A DNA stretch of 64,000 bases from Veillonella parvula DSM 2008 (GCF_000024945.1 NC_013520.1:1264501-1328500); one strand, 5' to 3'; positions 43,999 through 53,373 are shown, counted from the stretch's first letter. Notes: generated by a model from the sequence alone, not told the origin. Numbers and translations: made by a program.

Positions 43999-44621
43999 CC
44001 TAGTACCACCATTACAGAGTGACCAAATCCTTCGAGCTCCGTTAACACCTCTAACGTAGAGTCTACAATTTTTTCATCATCATAACTCAAACGCTCTAGC
44101 GCTGCCGCTCTCGTTTCTTTTGGCCAACCTGCATCTATTAAAATACGCGCAATATGCGCTGGATTATATTCAGGATCCGTTAAGAATCCCATCTTTTTAC
44201 CTGCTTCATATACGAGTTTTTCGGGCGCCGGTTGACGACCGTGAAAGCTCATTAAATCCGCATCATGCCATACCTCATTAAGACGGGCAAAGGCAAAGGT
44301 CATAGAGCTAATGCCAGGCACCACCTCAATAGGGTTAGCAGTAAATTTTTTCTTTAAATAGGGCAATAAGCTATAATAGCCTGTATCGCCACTAACCATA
44401 ACTACAACGTCATGGTCGTTGAGTTCACGCTCAATTTGCTCCGCTAATACGCTGAGCTTACCTGTTACAGGATATGTAGTTTGGCCAGGCTCTTGAAAGT
44501 CCTCTAAGGACCGTTCACTGCCTACCAATACTGTAGCATGTTTAATTAAATTAAGGCCTCTAGGCACCACATAATCAGGATTACCCGGACCAATGCCTAC
44601 GATATACAAGGTATGTGCCAA
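43995..44621 (-). CDS. cbiE: Cobalt-precorrin-7 C5-methyltransferase
   Basis: A 208-residue tetrapyrrole methylase: LYIVGIGPGNPDYVVPRGL, VVMVSGDTGYYSLLPYL, EVVPGISSMTFAFARLNEVWHDADLMSFHGR are CbiE features. It adds the C5 methyl group. The first 25 bases overlap the end of cbiD. Confidence 0.94.
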   Translation of the reverse strand: MAHTLYIVGIGPGNPDYVVPRGLNLIKHATVLVGSERSLEDFQEPGQTTYPVTGKLSVLAEQIERELNDHDVVVMVSGDTGYYSLLPYLKKKFTANPIEVVPGISSMTFAFARLNEVWHDADLMSFHGRQPAPEKLVYEAGKKMGFLTDPEYNPAHIARILIDAGWPKETRAAALERLSYDDEKIVDSTLEVLTELEGFGHSVMVVLG

Positions 44622-45715
44622 TGTTCAAGTTCTCCTATCTCTTTTGCATGCTTATCCATTGCCAAGATTTCGCCCTTTAAGGTCGTAATAATGATGCCCA
44701 CCTCTGCTTCGTTAGCAATATAGCGCTCACTACGTAGAGATGCACGATCTACAACACGTTGGTACACACCAGTCAATCCTTCTCGCTCCAAGATAGGGAA
44801 TGTAGACTCTGTGGTTTGGCAATTAAATAACTCTTCACACACCTCTTGGGATGCTCCTTCTAAAGCAGCATAGGCCACGATACTTTCCATACGGCCATCA
44901 CTCATGCGATTATGAGTATGGAAGCTACCACTAGCTAGTTTGATTAACTTACCGATATGACCAATGATTAAGATTCGCTTGAATCCAATCTGTACAGCCT
45001 TTTCTAGCATAAATCCGATAAAGTTACTTGTTTCTGCCATTTGGTTCTTATGGATACCCAATACTTGCTCTGCAAGATCTTGACCAATACGCCCCGGTAC
45101 GAGAACAGCTGTTTCACATCCGTTAGCCTTCATAACTTTCAACTGTGGCACTAACGAGTTCTTAAACCCTTCTTCACTCATAGGCTTAACAATACCGGTA
45201 GTACCAATAATGGAAATGCCACCTTCGATACCAAGTGTATGATTTAATGTTTTCTTAGCTAATACCTTACCATTAGGAACACTAACGGTTACCGTCACAC
45301 CTTGACCATGGACACAATGTTCTTCAAAAACTATTTTCATCATTGCCCGGGGCCCTGGATTGATAGCCGGTTCTCCTGGTGGCATAGCAAGGCCTGGTTT
45401 CGTTACAGTACCTACACCAAAGCCGGCTCGGAATCGCAGTTCACCAGTATTATCAATGGTCACTGTCGTTTCCACATCATTGCCATGGGTTACATCAGGA
45501 TCATCGCCGCCGTCTTTCATAACGGTCACCTTCGCCTCTGTATCGGATATAACCTCTACCGCTTTAATAGGAACCTCAATATACTGACCTTGAGGGTTCT
45601 CAATGACCACTTGGTCCACAATATTCTTATCTAAGAGGGCCAATAAACCAGCTTTCATACCTGCCGTAGCACATGAACCTGTGGTATAGCCACCCTTCAT
45701 GTCCTCCACTTTCAT
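44597..45715 (-). CDS. cbiD: Cobalt-precorrin-5B C1-methyltransferase
   Basis: A 372-residue enzyme unrelated to the other methylases: GGYTTGSCATAGMKAGLLALL, VMKDGGDDPDVTHG, RAGFGVGTVTKPGLAMPPGEPAINPGPR and ISIIGTTGIVKPMSEEG are CbiD signatures. First cbi gene of the operon, preceded by AGGAGG. The next upstream gene is yajQ, only 71 bases away with no terminator, so the two may be co-transcribed. Confidence 0.96.
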   Translation of the reverse strand: MKVEDMKGGYTTGSCATAGMKAGLLALLDKNIVDQVVIENPQGQYIEVPIKAVEVISDTEAKVTVMKDGGDDPDVTHGNDVETTVTIDNTGELRFRAGFGVGTVTKPGLAMPPGEPAINPGPRAMMKIVFEEHCVHGQGVTVTVSVPNGKVLAKKTLNHTLGIEGGISIIGTTGIVKPMSEEGFKNSLVPQLKVMKANGCETAVLVPGRIGQDLAEQVLGIHKNQMAETSNFIGFMLEKAVQIGFKRILIIGHIGKLIKLASGSFHTHNRMSDGRMESIVAYAALEGASQEVCEELFNCQTTESTFPILEREGLTGVYQRVVDRASLRSERYIANEAEVGIIITTLKGEILAMDKHAKEIGELEHWHIPCIS

Positions 45716-45786
45716 AAGGCCTCCTACACTGATAGTATTAGCGACTCAAACGAGTCTAACTAACCCTATCCTATGAACATATGTTA

Positions 45787-46281
45787 TTAGGAACGGAAGT
45801 TAACGAATTGCAATTCTACAGGGATATCCAATTGTTTTAACATTTGGATTACTGCTTGCAAATCATCTTTATCCTTACCAGATACACGCACTTGATCCTC
45901 TTGAATAGATGCTTGTACCTTAATTTTCATGTTTTTAATTGCTTTTACTACTTCTTTAGCATTTTCTTTAGTAATGCCTTTTTTAATAGTAATGATTTGG
46001 CGAACTGTTGCACCTGCTGCTGGTTCAACTTTGCCGTAGTCAAGATTTTTAATCGCTACATTACGTTTAACCATCTTGCCTTTTAATACATCGATAATGG
46101 CATTCAATTTATATTCATCATCACCGATGATTTTGATAGTGTCACCTTCAAGACTAATTTCCGCTTTAGAGCCACGAAAATCATAACGCGTACCAATTTC
46201 TTTTTTTGCTTGGTTTACCGCATTATCCACTTCCTGCATATCCACTTCAGACACAACGTCAAAGGAACAATCTTTAGCCAT
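45787..46281 (-). CDS. yajQ: YajQ-family nucleotide-binding protein
   Basis: A 164-residue protein, the normal length for the family (UPF0234/DUF520): [46 protein letters not shown] and [19 protein letters not shown]. YajQ proteins bind nucleotides and some act as cyclic-di-GMP effectors. The frame opens 24 codons upstream, but AGGAGG is seven bases from the ATG at 46281. A hairpin lies just before that site. Confidence 0.93.
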   Translation of the reverse strand: MAKDCSFDVVSEVDMQEVDNAVNQAKKEIGTRYDFRGSKAEISLEGDTIKIIGDDEYKLNAIIDVLKGKMVKRNVAIKNLDYGKVEPAAGATVRQIITIKKGITKENAKEVVKAIKNMKIKVQASIQEDQVRVSGKDKDDLQAVIQMLKQLDIPVELQFVNFRS

Positions 46282-46298
46282 TTTATACCTCCTACACT

Positions 46299-46322
46299 TG
46301 AACCTGTTGGGCATAAGGTTCA
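46299..46322 (-). other. Leader hairpin of yajQ
   Basis: A 7-base-pair stem TGAACCT/AGGTTCA with a 10-base loop ends about five bases before the AGGAGG of yajQ, so folding could affect translation. Confidence 0.35.
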
Positions 46323-46538
46323 TAGCATTACTTTCATCATCCTCATATTCCAAGTGAAAGTGTAAAACTACACCAAATCGGAATACATCTCTATAATTAT
46401 ACCTTAAAATAGGCTTATTTTCTAGGTAAATCGATTTTCTTAATTATAATTGTTAGCTATGTATTAATGAAGCTTTTATAAGTATAGTGAAAGTTCTCTA
46501 ATACGGTTATGCAACGCAATACACAAGACAAATAATAT

Positions 46539-46579
46539 AAAAAAACTAGCAACATACATGATACATGTACATTGCTAGT
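46539..46579 (-). terminator. Terminator of the WG-repeat gene
   Basis: ACTAGCAA/TTGCTAGT, extended by a mostly paired ATACATG/TACATGTA section, followed by six Ts on the minus strand. It is about 120 bases after the stop codon. Confidence 0.75.
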
Positions 46580-46697
46580 CTCTGTATAACGATATTATGT
46601 TGTATTTAGTTTATAGCTAAGAACTATAACTAAACAATAATAATTAAGCCAGAACTAAAGACAATACAAATTCAAAAGAATTCTACAACCAATTATA

Positions 46698-48293
46698 TTA
46701 TAAAACGTTTACCGCATCATATGTAGGTTGTACAAGCCATTCACCTTTGGAGTTCATGATTCCCCATTTGCCTTTAGACTTAACAGAGCTGAAACCATGG
46801 TTAAAGGACTTAGCGTCTTCAATAAGTTTGTTTGTATCTCTAAATAAAATATGACCATTATTATCTATGATTGTATAGCCCTCTTTACCAGTATGAACCC
46901 ATGTTACAGTATCGTTGTTGAACGGTTCAATAGTTGCTTCTGTTTGAGCAGAATACAAGGATTTACCACTATTCATATCGATAAGGTTTTTAACATGATC
47001 TTTCACAACTACTAAACGATCAGTCCCTGCAAAGGAAATAGAATCATATTTGAAGGTTACTACTTGCTTACCTGTTGATACATCGAAAATGCCCCATTTC
47101 TCAGTCTTATTGTCTCTTAACGCTAATAGACCATTTAATTTATCCATTTCACCTGCATCGTAATCGCCTGGTTGAATAACAACTTCACCTTTACGGTTCA
47201 CAAAGTATAAGTTACCAGCATCTTTAATTACTGTGCCATAGGCTGTGATAGGCCATACTTTATCTTTTTTGCTGTCGATTACAATATTACCAGAGCGATC
47301 GATATAGCCACGTTTTGCACCATCATAAGCAAAACCACCTACGTGATAATGTTGACCACCTAAAAGCGCACCTCCAAGGATACCGCCCACGATGAAGCCA
47401 CCTACAAGGCCACCTAGATTAAAGCCACTCACGGAGCGGCGGTATTCAGCCAGACCATTACGGTATCTATATACCTCTTTAGATGGAGCATTAAATAATT
47501 CTTTACCAGTACCATCAATAGCTACAATTTTACCTTTAGCATTTTTAACAAAAGCACGGTCTTCGCTAAATCCAGTCACGATTTGACGGAATTGTGGAGC
47601 AATCACTACTTTATCATCAGTAGTTTTAAAGCCATATTTACCTTTTTCTTTAAACTCTACATAGGAATCGCTTGGATACTCTTGAGTTGCTTCTTGTTTA
47701 ACACGTTCTTTTAAAGCTTCCTCTTCAGAGATTTCCACACCCTTAGGGGTAACCCAAGTTTCTGTTTTCTTATCTACTTGAGCTAACACATTGCCTGTTT
47801 TATAATCAACATCTTTAATTTCTTTGTACTTAGGTTCAATAGCAACAGTACCATCTGGACGAATAATACCCCATTTACCACCTTGTTTCATAGCTGCCAA
47901 TACACCATGTTCAAGCACTTCGTCATTTTTGAAAGTAGTGCCTTTACCAGATTTTAAAGATTTAGGAGCATTGCGATAAGGATTTAATGCGCTCGCCACA
48001 TCAGCTGCGATATAGCCAGAAAGTGCACTACGCTCTTCAATTTTTTGAGGGGTCATAACGCCTACACTAGCTTTTGTGCTTTTAGTGGAGCTAGAGCTCT
48101 CTGTACGAACAGTAGAAGTTGATGTAGTCGTTGTATGTTGCTCACGAGTAACACGTGTACTAGTAGATGTTGGTGTATCGTGGTTTGTTACCGTTGTGCT
48201 ACTAGTAGATGTTGTACTAGATGCCGCGAAAGTAGTTGTAGACATAGCCGCTAACACACATGCGACTAATAAAGATTTCTTGTTAATATTCAT
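46698..48293 (-). CDS. Secreted WG-repeat protein
   Basis: A 531-residue exported protein. A signal peptide (MNINKKSLLVACVLAAMSTTTFAA) is followed by a Ser/Thr stretch of about 50 residues, then WG (KWG) beta-repeats: GKWGIIRPDGTVAIEPKY, GKYGFKTTDDKVVIAPQF, RGYIDRSGNIVI, EKWGIFDVSTGKQVVTFKY and GKWGIMNSKGEWLVQPTY. Between repeats (about 290-315) is a glycine-zipper-like segment, GGLVGGFIVGGILGGALLGG, able to insert into or cross a membrane. Periplasmic or outer-membrane-associated location is inferred; WG repeats usually mediate binding. AAGGAGAGG precedes the ATG. Own terminator. Confidence 0.85.
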   Translation of the reverse strand: MNINKKSLLVACVLAAMSTTTFAASSTTSTSSTTVTNHDTPTSTSTRVTREQHTTTTSTSTVRTESSSSTKSTKASVGVMTPQKIEERSALSGYIAADVASALNPYRNAPKSLKSGKGTTFKNDEVLEHGVLAAMKQGGKWGIIRPDGTVAIEPKYKEIKDVDYKTGNVLAQVDKKTETWVTPKGVEISEEEALKERVKQEATQEYPSDSYVEFKEKGKYGFKTTDDKVVIAPQFRQIVTGFSEDRAFVKNAKGKIVAIDGTGKELFNAPSKEVYRYRNGLAEYRRSVSGFNLGGLVGGFIVGGILGGALLGGQHYHVGGFAYDGAKRGYIDRSGNIVIDSKKDKVWPITAYGTVIKDAGNLYFVNRKGEVVIQPGDYDAGEMDKLNGLLALRDNKTEKWGIFDVSTGKQVVTFKYDSISFAGTDRLVVVKDHVKNLIDMNSGKSLYSAQTEATIEPFNNDTVTWVHTGKEGYTIIDNNGHILFRDTNKLIEDAKSFNHGFSSVKSKGKWGIMNSKGEWLVQPTYDAVNVL

Positions 48294-48504
48294 AAACCTC
48301 TCCTTTTATAGAATAAGCTATAACCATACAGTCATTAACATACATATATAGTTCATAAAATATACTGTTAGAACTAAACACACAGTATTATAGTAAAAAG
48401 TTCACACATAAATAATGTATAAAATTCAGCAATTCAAATTATACTATATCGACCTTCACAAATACAACGAAATATGAAAAATTCTTCATTTTTATTTTAT
48501 TTGT

Positions 48505-48510
48505 TATAAT
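48505..48510 (+). promoter_or_regulatory. -10 element placing the start of transcription at the rluA-type start codon
   Basis: A perfect TATAAT ends seven bases before the ATG at 48518, so transcription is expected to begin at or within one base of the start codon. No ribosome site is present. The -35 region is weak. Confidence 0.5.
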
Positions 48511-48517
48511 AATACGT

Positions 48518-49492
48518 ATGAAAACAGCAACAATAATCGACTTAATTGTAGATTCTGATGTACACACACAATCTATAAATCATATTATAAAACAACAGCA
48601 TATCTCCCAGCGCATGAGACGACGTTTACGAAGTGATAGTATCATAACAGTTAATGGTAAACCTGCTACCTGGAATACGCTCGTTCATGGTGGTGATCAT
48701 CTCATTATGAAATTAACACCAGAGCAAGAGTTTAGTTTAAGCCCTATGGAACTAGATATCATATATGAGGACGAATATATTTTAGTCATTAATAAAGCGG
48801 CTGGTATTCTTATGCACCCTACTTCTACCATACGAGATCATACACTGGCAAATGGTGTACTTCATTACTACCAAGAAACAAATCAGCATTATGATTTCCA
48901 TCCCGTACACCGATTAGATAAGGATACCTCAGGTATTGTCATCATTGCTAAAACATCAGTGGTTCAACATGCATTTGATAAAAAACACACCCATTTTTAC
49001 AAAAGCTACGACGCCATTGTAGAAGGACATCTCCCTTCTGTGCCTATAAGCATTAACTGGCCTATAGGTCGTAAACCAGGCAGTATCATTGAGCGCTGTT
49101 GTACAGTCCAAGGAAAGCCAGCTCGCACGGATATAACTATTATTAGTAAAAATACAAGCAAAATCAGTAGTGGTAAGATTAATTCTGATGATGTAATTAC
49201 GCTGAATAATAATAGTAATATATGTTCAACTGACAGCTCGCTTACATCTTATAGTCAATTTACCCATGTAAAGTGCTTATTACACACAGGACGCACCCAT
49301 CAAATTCGAGTTCATTTATCTCAACTAGGGTATCCACTAGCTGGTGATGACTTATACGGTGGTCATCTAGAATCTATCCAACGCCAAGCACTACACGCAG
49401 CGCGTGTAAGCTTTTATCATCCCATAACAAATGAATGGCTCGAACTGCATGCAGAAATGCCAGAGGATATGAAAGTATTGCTAAACGATTGA
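48518..49492 (+). CDS. RluA/RluD-family rRNA pseudouridine synthase
   Basis: A 324-residue enzyme: an N-terminal S4-like RNA-binding domain (residues about 12-65, QRMRRRLRSDSIITVNGKPA) and a catalytic domain with HRLDKDTSG (131-139; catalytic Asp134), VINKAAGILMHPT and HVKCLLHTGRTHQIRVHL. A poorly conserved Asn/Ser-rich insertion of about 38 residues (near 206-243) interrupts the catalytic domain. Exact target uridine cannot be told. The mRNA is probably leaderless. Confidence 0.9.
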   Translation: MKTATIIDLIVDSDVHTQSINHIIKQQHISQRMRRRLRSDSIITVNGKPATWNTLVHGGDHLIMKLTPEQEFSLSPMELDIIYEDEYILVINKAAGILMHPTSTIRDHTLANGVLHYYQETNQHYDFHPVHRLDKDTSGIVIIAKTSVVQHAFDKKHTHFYKSYDAIVEGHLPSVPISINWPIGRKPGSIIERCCTVQGKPARTDITIISKNTSKISSGKINSDDVITLNNNSNICSTDSSLTSYSQFTHVKCLLHTGRTHQIRVHLSQLGYPLAGDDLYGGHLESIQRQALHAARVSFYHPITNEWLELHAEMPEDMKVLLND

Positions 49493-49743
49493 GCTGATAT
49501 AATACCCTAAATAAATGCTCCTACACAGAAATAACCCACATGGGTCACATAACAAGACGAATTTTATGCATAAGTTATACAAAAAATATTGGCCCTTTAT
49601 AGTGTTTCTTGATATACTTAACTTGAATTGATATATGATTGCAATAACACTAGTTTTTTTATCTAGCTCATATGCGCTAGAAATACTAGCAGTCACAGTA
49701 TTAATAACATGATATGACAGGCTCTAGAGCCAAGGAGGACAAC

Positions 49744-50673
49744 ATGCCATTAGTTACTACTACAGAAATGTTCAAAAAAGCCTATGAAGGCGGCTATGCT
49801 GTTGGCGCTTTCAATGTAAACAACATGGAAATCGTACAAGGTATCGTAGATGCAGCGAAAGAGGAACAATCCCCTCTTATCTTGCAAGTATCTGCAGGTG
49901 CTCGTAAATATGCTAAACATATTTACCTTGTTAAACTCGTAGAAGCAGCTCTTGAAGACAGCAACTTACCGATCGCTCTTCACCTTGATCACGGCGATTC
50001 CTTTGAAATCTGTAAAGACTGTGTAGATGGTGGTTTCACATCCGTTATGATCGACGCATCTCACTATGATTTCGATGAAAACGTAAAAATCACTAAACAA
50101 GTTGTTGAATATGCTCACGCTCATGGCGTTGTAGTAGAAGCAGAATTAGGCCGTTTGGCTGGTGTCGAAGATGATGTAAACGTATCCGATGCAGATGCTC
50201 GCTTTACAGACCCAGAACAAGCTACTGAATTCGTACACCTAACTGGCGTAGACTCCTTAGCAATCGCTATTGGTACTAGCCATGGTGCTTACAAATTCAA
50301 AGGCGACCCTTACCTCGACTTCAATCGTTTGAAAAAAGTGGGCGAATTATTGCCTAACTTCCCTATCGTATTGCATGGGGCATCCTCCGTATTGCCTGAA
50401 TTCGTAGCAAAATGTAATGAATTCGGTGGCAACATTCCTGGTGCTCAAGGCGTTCCTGAAGAAATGCTTCGCAAAGCAGCTCAAATGGCGGTTTGCAAAA
50501 TCAACATCGATACAGACCTTCGTCTTGCTATGACCGCATCTGTACGTGAATACTTGGCTCAAAACCCATCCGAATTTGACCCTCGTAAATACTTAGGACC
50601 TGCTCGTGATGCTATTAAAGGCATGGTAGCTCACAAAATTAAAAATGTATTGGGTTCTTCCAACAAACTATAA
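49744..50673 (+). CDS. fba: Class II fructose-bisphosphate aldolase
   Basis: A 309-residue zinc-dependent aldolase of glycolysis and gluconeogenesis. YAVGAFNVNNMEIVQGI opens the barrel; HLDHGDS (80-86) holds catalytic Asp82 and zinc ligand His83; AELGRLAGVEDD, GTSHGAYKF and LHGASS carry further zinc and phosphate ligands. The ATG at 49744 has an AAGGAGG site; an upstream in-frame ATG at 49714 does not. Firmicutes-type length. It is followed after three bases by the flippase gene. Confidence 0.96.
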   Translation: MPLVTTTEMFKKAYEGGYAVGAFNVNNMEIVQGIVDAAKEEQSPLILQVSAGARKYAKHIYLVKLVEAALEDSNLPIALHLDHGDSFEICKDCVDGGFTSVMIDASHYDFDENVKITKQVVEYAHAHGVVVEAELGRLAGVEDDVNVSDADARFTDPEQATEFVHLTGVDSLAIAIGTSHGAYKFKGDPYLDFNRLKKVGELLPNFPIVLHGASSVLPEFVAKCNEFGGNIPGAQGVPEEMLRKAAQMAVCKINIDTDLRLAMTASVREYLAQNPSEFDPRKYLGPARDAIKGMVAHKIKNVLGSSNKL

Positions 50674-50676
50674 TCA

Positions 50677-52233
50677 ATGGCTAGTGGATTTTTAAAAGGA
50701 ACCTTAATTTTAACCATTGCCGGTTTCGTAGTGAAAGCCATCGGTAGTATCAACTGGATTCTTCTATCCCGCATCTTGGGCGGTGAAGGGATCGGCATCT
50801 ACCAGATGGCCTTTCCTATCTATTTGTTACTATTGCAAATTTCGAGCGCAGGTGTGCCGATTGCCATCTCTATTTTGACGGCAGAACGATTAGCCTTACA
50901 CGACTTTAGTGGTGCTAAGAGAGTATTCAATATTTCTTTTACAATGTTGACTATAACAGGTTTTATCGCCAGTCTTGCCATGTACTTTGGTGCAGATTGG
51001 TTAATCTCTAGTGGTCTCATTGCTGAAAGCCGTGCCTACTACTCTATCATCGCGCTCGCTCCGGCAGTATTCTTTGTAACATGGATTTCCTGTTTCCGCG
51101 GGTATATCCAAGGCTATGAAATGATGACGCCCACAGCGATTAGCCAAATTGTAGAACAATTGCTACGGGTTATCGTTATGCTAGGTGCTGCTGCTATTTT
51201 ATTACCTTACGGTTTACCGGCCGCGGCAGGTGGCGCTAGCTTGGGTGCAGGTGTAGGTGCTTTTGGGGCCTTCCTGGTGCTGTTGTATTATTACTACAAA
51301 TTACCTAAGGCTAGTAGTACTGGTGAAAGCTACGATGGTCCTCGTGAATCAGCTAAAGAAATATTGTCACGACTCTTAACATTATCCATACCAATTTCCT
51401 TAGCAAGTATCATGTTACCGTTGACGGCGAATCTCGACTTACTTATCGTACCACGTCGCTTATTAGATGCTGGGTTCCCAATGAACGAAGTAACAGAACT
51501 CTTCGGTTATCTTACTGGGATGGCGGTACCGCTCATCAACTTGGCTACCATCATTACCGCAGCCCTTGCGACAAGCATTGTACCAGCTATCTCTCATGCC
51601 TTTGCAAAACGCGATCATCAAGGTATATATGATCGCACTGCTGGCTCTATGCGTTTAACATTTATGGCAACCGTACCATTTACAGTGCTATTATATGTAC
51701 TTGCTGCCCCAACTGTTACACTGATTTACAATGCGCCTAAGGCAGAACTAGCAACGCAAATCACGGCATTCTCTATATTCTTCCTAGGTGTACATCAAGT
51801 AACAACAGGTATTCTACAAGGTCTCAACAGACCACGTATTCCAGTCATAAATATGGGGATTTCCCTCATAATCAAGGTCATCCTTAACTGGACACTGACG
51901 GCTATTCCTTGGCTAGGCATCGGCGGTGCCGCCTGGGCAACCGTTGCTGATATTGGCTTCGCCGCATTACTTAACTTGATTTACATCAAAAAATACACAG
52001 GCTACTTCCTAGATATTTCCTTACTATGGAAAAATGTGGTCAGTGCCGGTGTTATGGGTATCCTCATCTTCTTGAGTTACCACTATTTAACAGATATCTT
52101 ACCAATGTGGGCTAACTTTATACTCACTGGTATCGAAGGCTTATTGCTCTACGTTATTATCATGGTTCTTCTAAAAGGACTTAATAAAAATGATGGCGCA
52201 AGCATGCCACTCATTGGTAGATTTTTTAGATAA
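50677..52233 (+). CDS. MurJ/SpoVB-like polysaccharide or lipid II flippase
   Basis: A 518-residue membrane protein with about 14 helices of the MVF/polysaccharide-transport superfamily: FLKGTLILTIAGFVVKAIGSINWILLSRILGGEGIGIYQM is the SpoVB/YtgP-type start, followed by CFRGYIQGYEMMTPTAISQIVEQLLRV and FFLGVHQVTTGILQGLNRP. The likely role is flipping lipid-linked cell-wall precursors. The organism shows no other sporulation genes here, so a MurJ-like role is more likely than a spore role. The start lies three bases after the fba stop with no ribosome site, so it depends on coupling. Confidence 0.9.
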   Translation: MASGFLKGTLILTIAGFVVKAIGSINWILLSRILGGEGIGIYQMAFPIYLLLLQISSAGVPIAISILTAERLALHDFSGAKRVFNISFTMLTITGFIASLAMYFGADWLISSGLIAESRAYYSIIALAPAVFFVTWISCFRGYIQGYEMMTPTAISQIVEQLLRVIVMLGAAAILLPYGLPAAAGGASLGAGVGAFGAFLVLLYYYYKLPKASSTGESYDGPRESAKEILSRLLTLSIPISLASIMLPLTANLDLLIVPRRLLDAGFPMNEVTELFGYLTGMAVPLINLATIITAALATSIVPAISHAFAKRDHQGIYDRTAGSMRLTFMATVPFTVLLYVLAAPTVTLIYNAPKAELATQITAFSIFFLGVHQVTTGILQGLNRPRIPVINMGISLIIKVILNWTLTAIPWLGIGGAAWATVADIGFAALLNLIYIKKYTGYFLDISLLWKNVVSAGVMGILIFLSYHYLTDILPMWANFILTGIEGLLLYVIIMVLLKGLNKNDGASMPLIGRFFR

Positions 52234-52250
52234 GCTGTATATACTTACAT

Positions 52251-52301
52251 AAAAATAGGTTCCTAATAGTCACCTATATGACCATTAGGAACCTATTTTT
52301 T
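52251..52301. terminator. Palindromic terminator, copy A of a repeat family
   Basis: AAAATAGGTTCCTAATAGTC pairs with GAC(C)ATTAGGAACCTATTTT around an 8-base loop, with Ts on both sides. It ends the flippase and the convergent AEC transporter transcripts. Its core is shared with elements at 58521 and 59339. Confidence 0.92.
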
Positions 52302-52329
52302 ATTTACTTATTTTAATTTTCTCCTTATT

Positions 52330-53373
52330 TTAAGCCTGTATACCTATCATTGTCAAAATTTCCATTATGATTGGAATTACTACAACAAATAGTATGGTAC
52401 TAATCATTACAAGACCTGTAGCAAATGGCAAGTCAGCTTTTGATTCATTAGCTACAATTGGCAATACTGCAATGACAGGTCCTGCTGATTGTACAACAAA
52501 GGTGATGATTGCGATTGGCTCTAATACAATGCCTGCTCCATATTGTAAGACCGTAATCAAACAGAACATGATAATCGGGGAAATGACAAATCGTCCTACA
52601 ATCCCACCGATGGAGTCTTTATTTAAACGCATGCTTTTTAAGCCCGCATCATGAAGTACAATACCTATATAAATCAAGGATAGTGGGGTTACCATGTCAC
52701 CTAAGTAATTCAAGGTAGTATGCAAAATTGGAAGTAAAGGAATTTCAAAGAACAAGAAGATTAATGCCACAAAAAAACCTATCAATGGTGGTGGTAATAA
52801 CTTCTTCCAATCAAATTTAGGTTTCTTGCTTTTACCTTCAGTAGATTCTGAACTATTATTTATACTATCAATCTTATAGGAGCCATTATTAAAATCTACT
52901 TCAGAATTTGGCAGTGGATCTAGTTCTATAAGGAATACCCCCACCATCCATACGGAAATAGTGTTACCGATGTAATATAACAGGAAATACGGCAGCGCAT
53001 CTTGACCAAAGAGTGCAATTTGCACTGGTAACCCAATAAACAAGCAGTTATCATTTACTACCATATTGATAAAAATACCACGTCGCCCTTTAGGAACTTT
53101 CAGCATTTTCATCATAATGAACGCAACAATATATGCAATAACATATGTTAGGACAACTACTAACATGCCATATCGTAAATTCCAAATATCTGAAGTATGT
53201 AAGTGATGTAATACAGATACAAATACTCCCGCTGGTAATGCAACCGACATGATAAATCGCGATAAATTACCGCTAAAGGTAGGATTAAACATGCCCCGCC
53301 CTTTTAATATATATCCTAACAAAATAAGTAGTACAATAGGTATGATACTTTGTAAGGATGTTAGAAAAACCAT
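52330..53373 (-). CDS. AEC-family (auxin efflux carrier) permease
   Basis: A 347-residue membrane protein with about ten helices. IIPIVLLILLGYILKGRGMF at the start, the five-helix plan and its repeat after a charged loop (about 165-190, SESTEGKSKKPKFDWKKLL), and IYIGIVLHDAGLKSMRL mark the AEC family. Bacterial members move malate, malonate or other carboxylates; Veillonella-type organisms live on lactate and other organic acids, so an organic-acid substrate is plausible but not shown. GGGAGG precedes the ATG. Confidence 0.87.
   Translation of the reverse strand: MVFLTSLQSIIPIVLLILLGYILKGRGMFNPTFSGNLSRFIMSVALPAGVFVSVLHHLHTSDIWNLRYGMLVVVLTYVIAYIVAFIMMKMLKVPKGRRGIFINMVVNDNCLFIGLPVQIALFGQDALPYFLLYYIGNTISVWMVGVFLIELDPLPNSEVDFNNGSYKIDSINNSSESTEGKSKKPKFDWKKLLPPPLIGFFVALIFLFFEIPLLPILHTTLNYLGDMVTPLSLIYIGIVLHDAGLKSMRLNKDSIGGIVGRFVISPIIMFCLITVLQYGAGIVLEPIAIITFVVQSAGPVIAVLPIVANESKADLPFATGLVMISTILFVVVIPIIMEILTMIGIQA

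Larger units (their letters stand above)
46282..46697. other. Intergenic region between yajQ and the WG-repeat gene
   Basis: It contains the yajQ leader hairpin at the left and the terminator of the WG-repeat gene near 46560. The remainder is AT-rich; I see no gene and no cobalamin-riboswitch pattern. Confidence 0.6.

Noticed and set aside
45716-45786. Cobalamin riboswitch before cbiD
   Set aside because: The gap is only 71 bases and holds just a short GACTC/GAGTC hairpin; no B12-box-like sequence.
48076-48351. 91-codon plus-strand frame opposite the start of the WG-repeat gene
   Set aside because: It is the mirror of the Ser/Thr-rich stalk of the real gene (Val-rich result), with no ribosome site.
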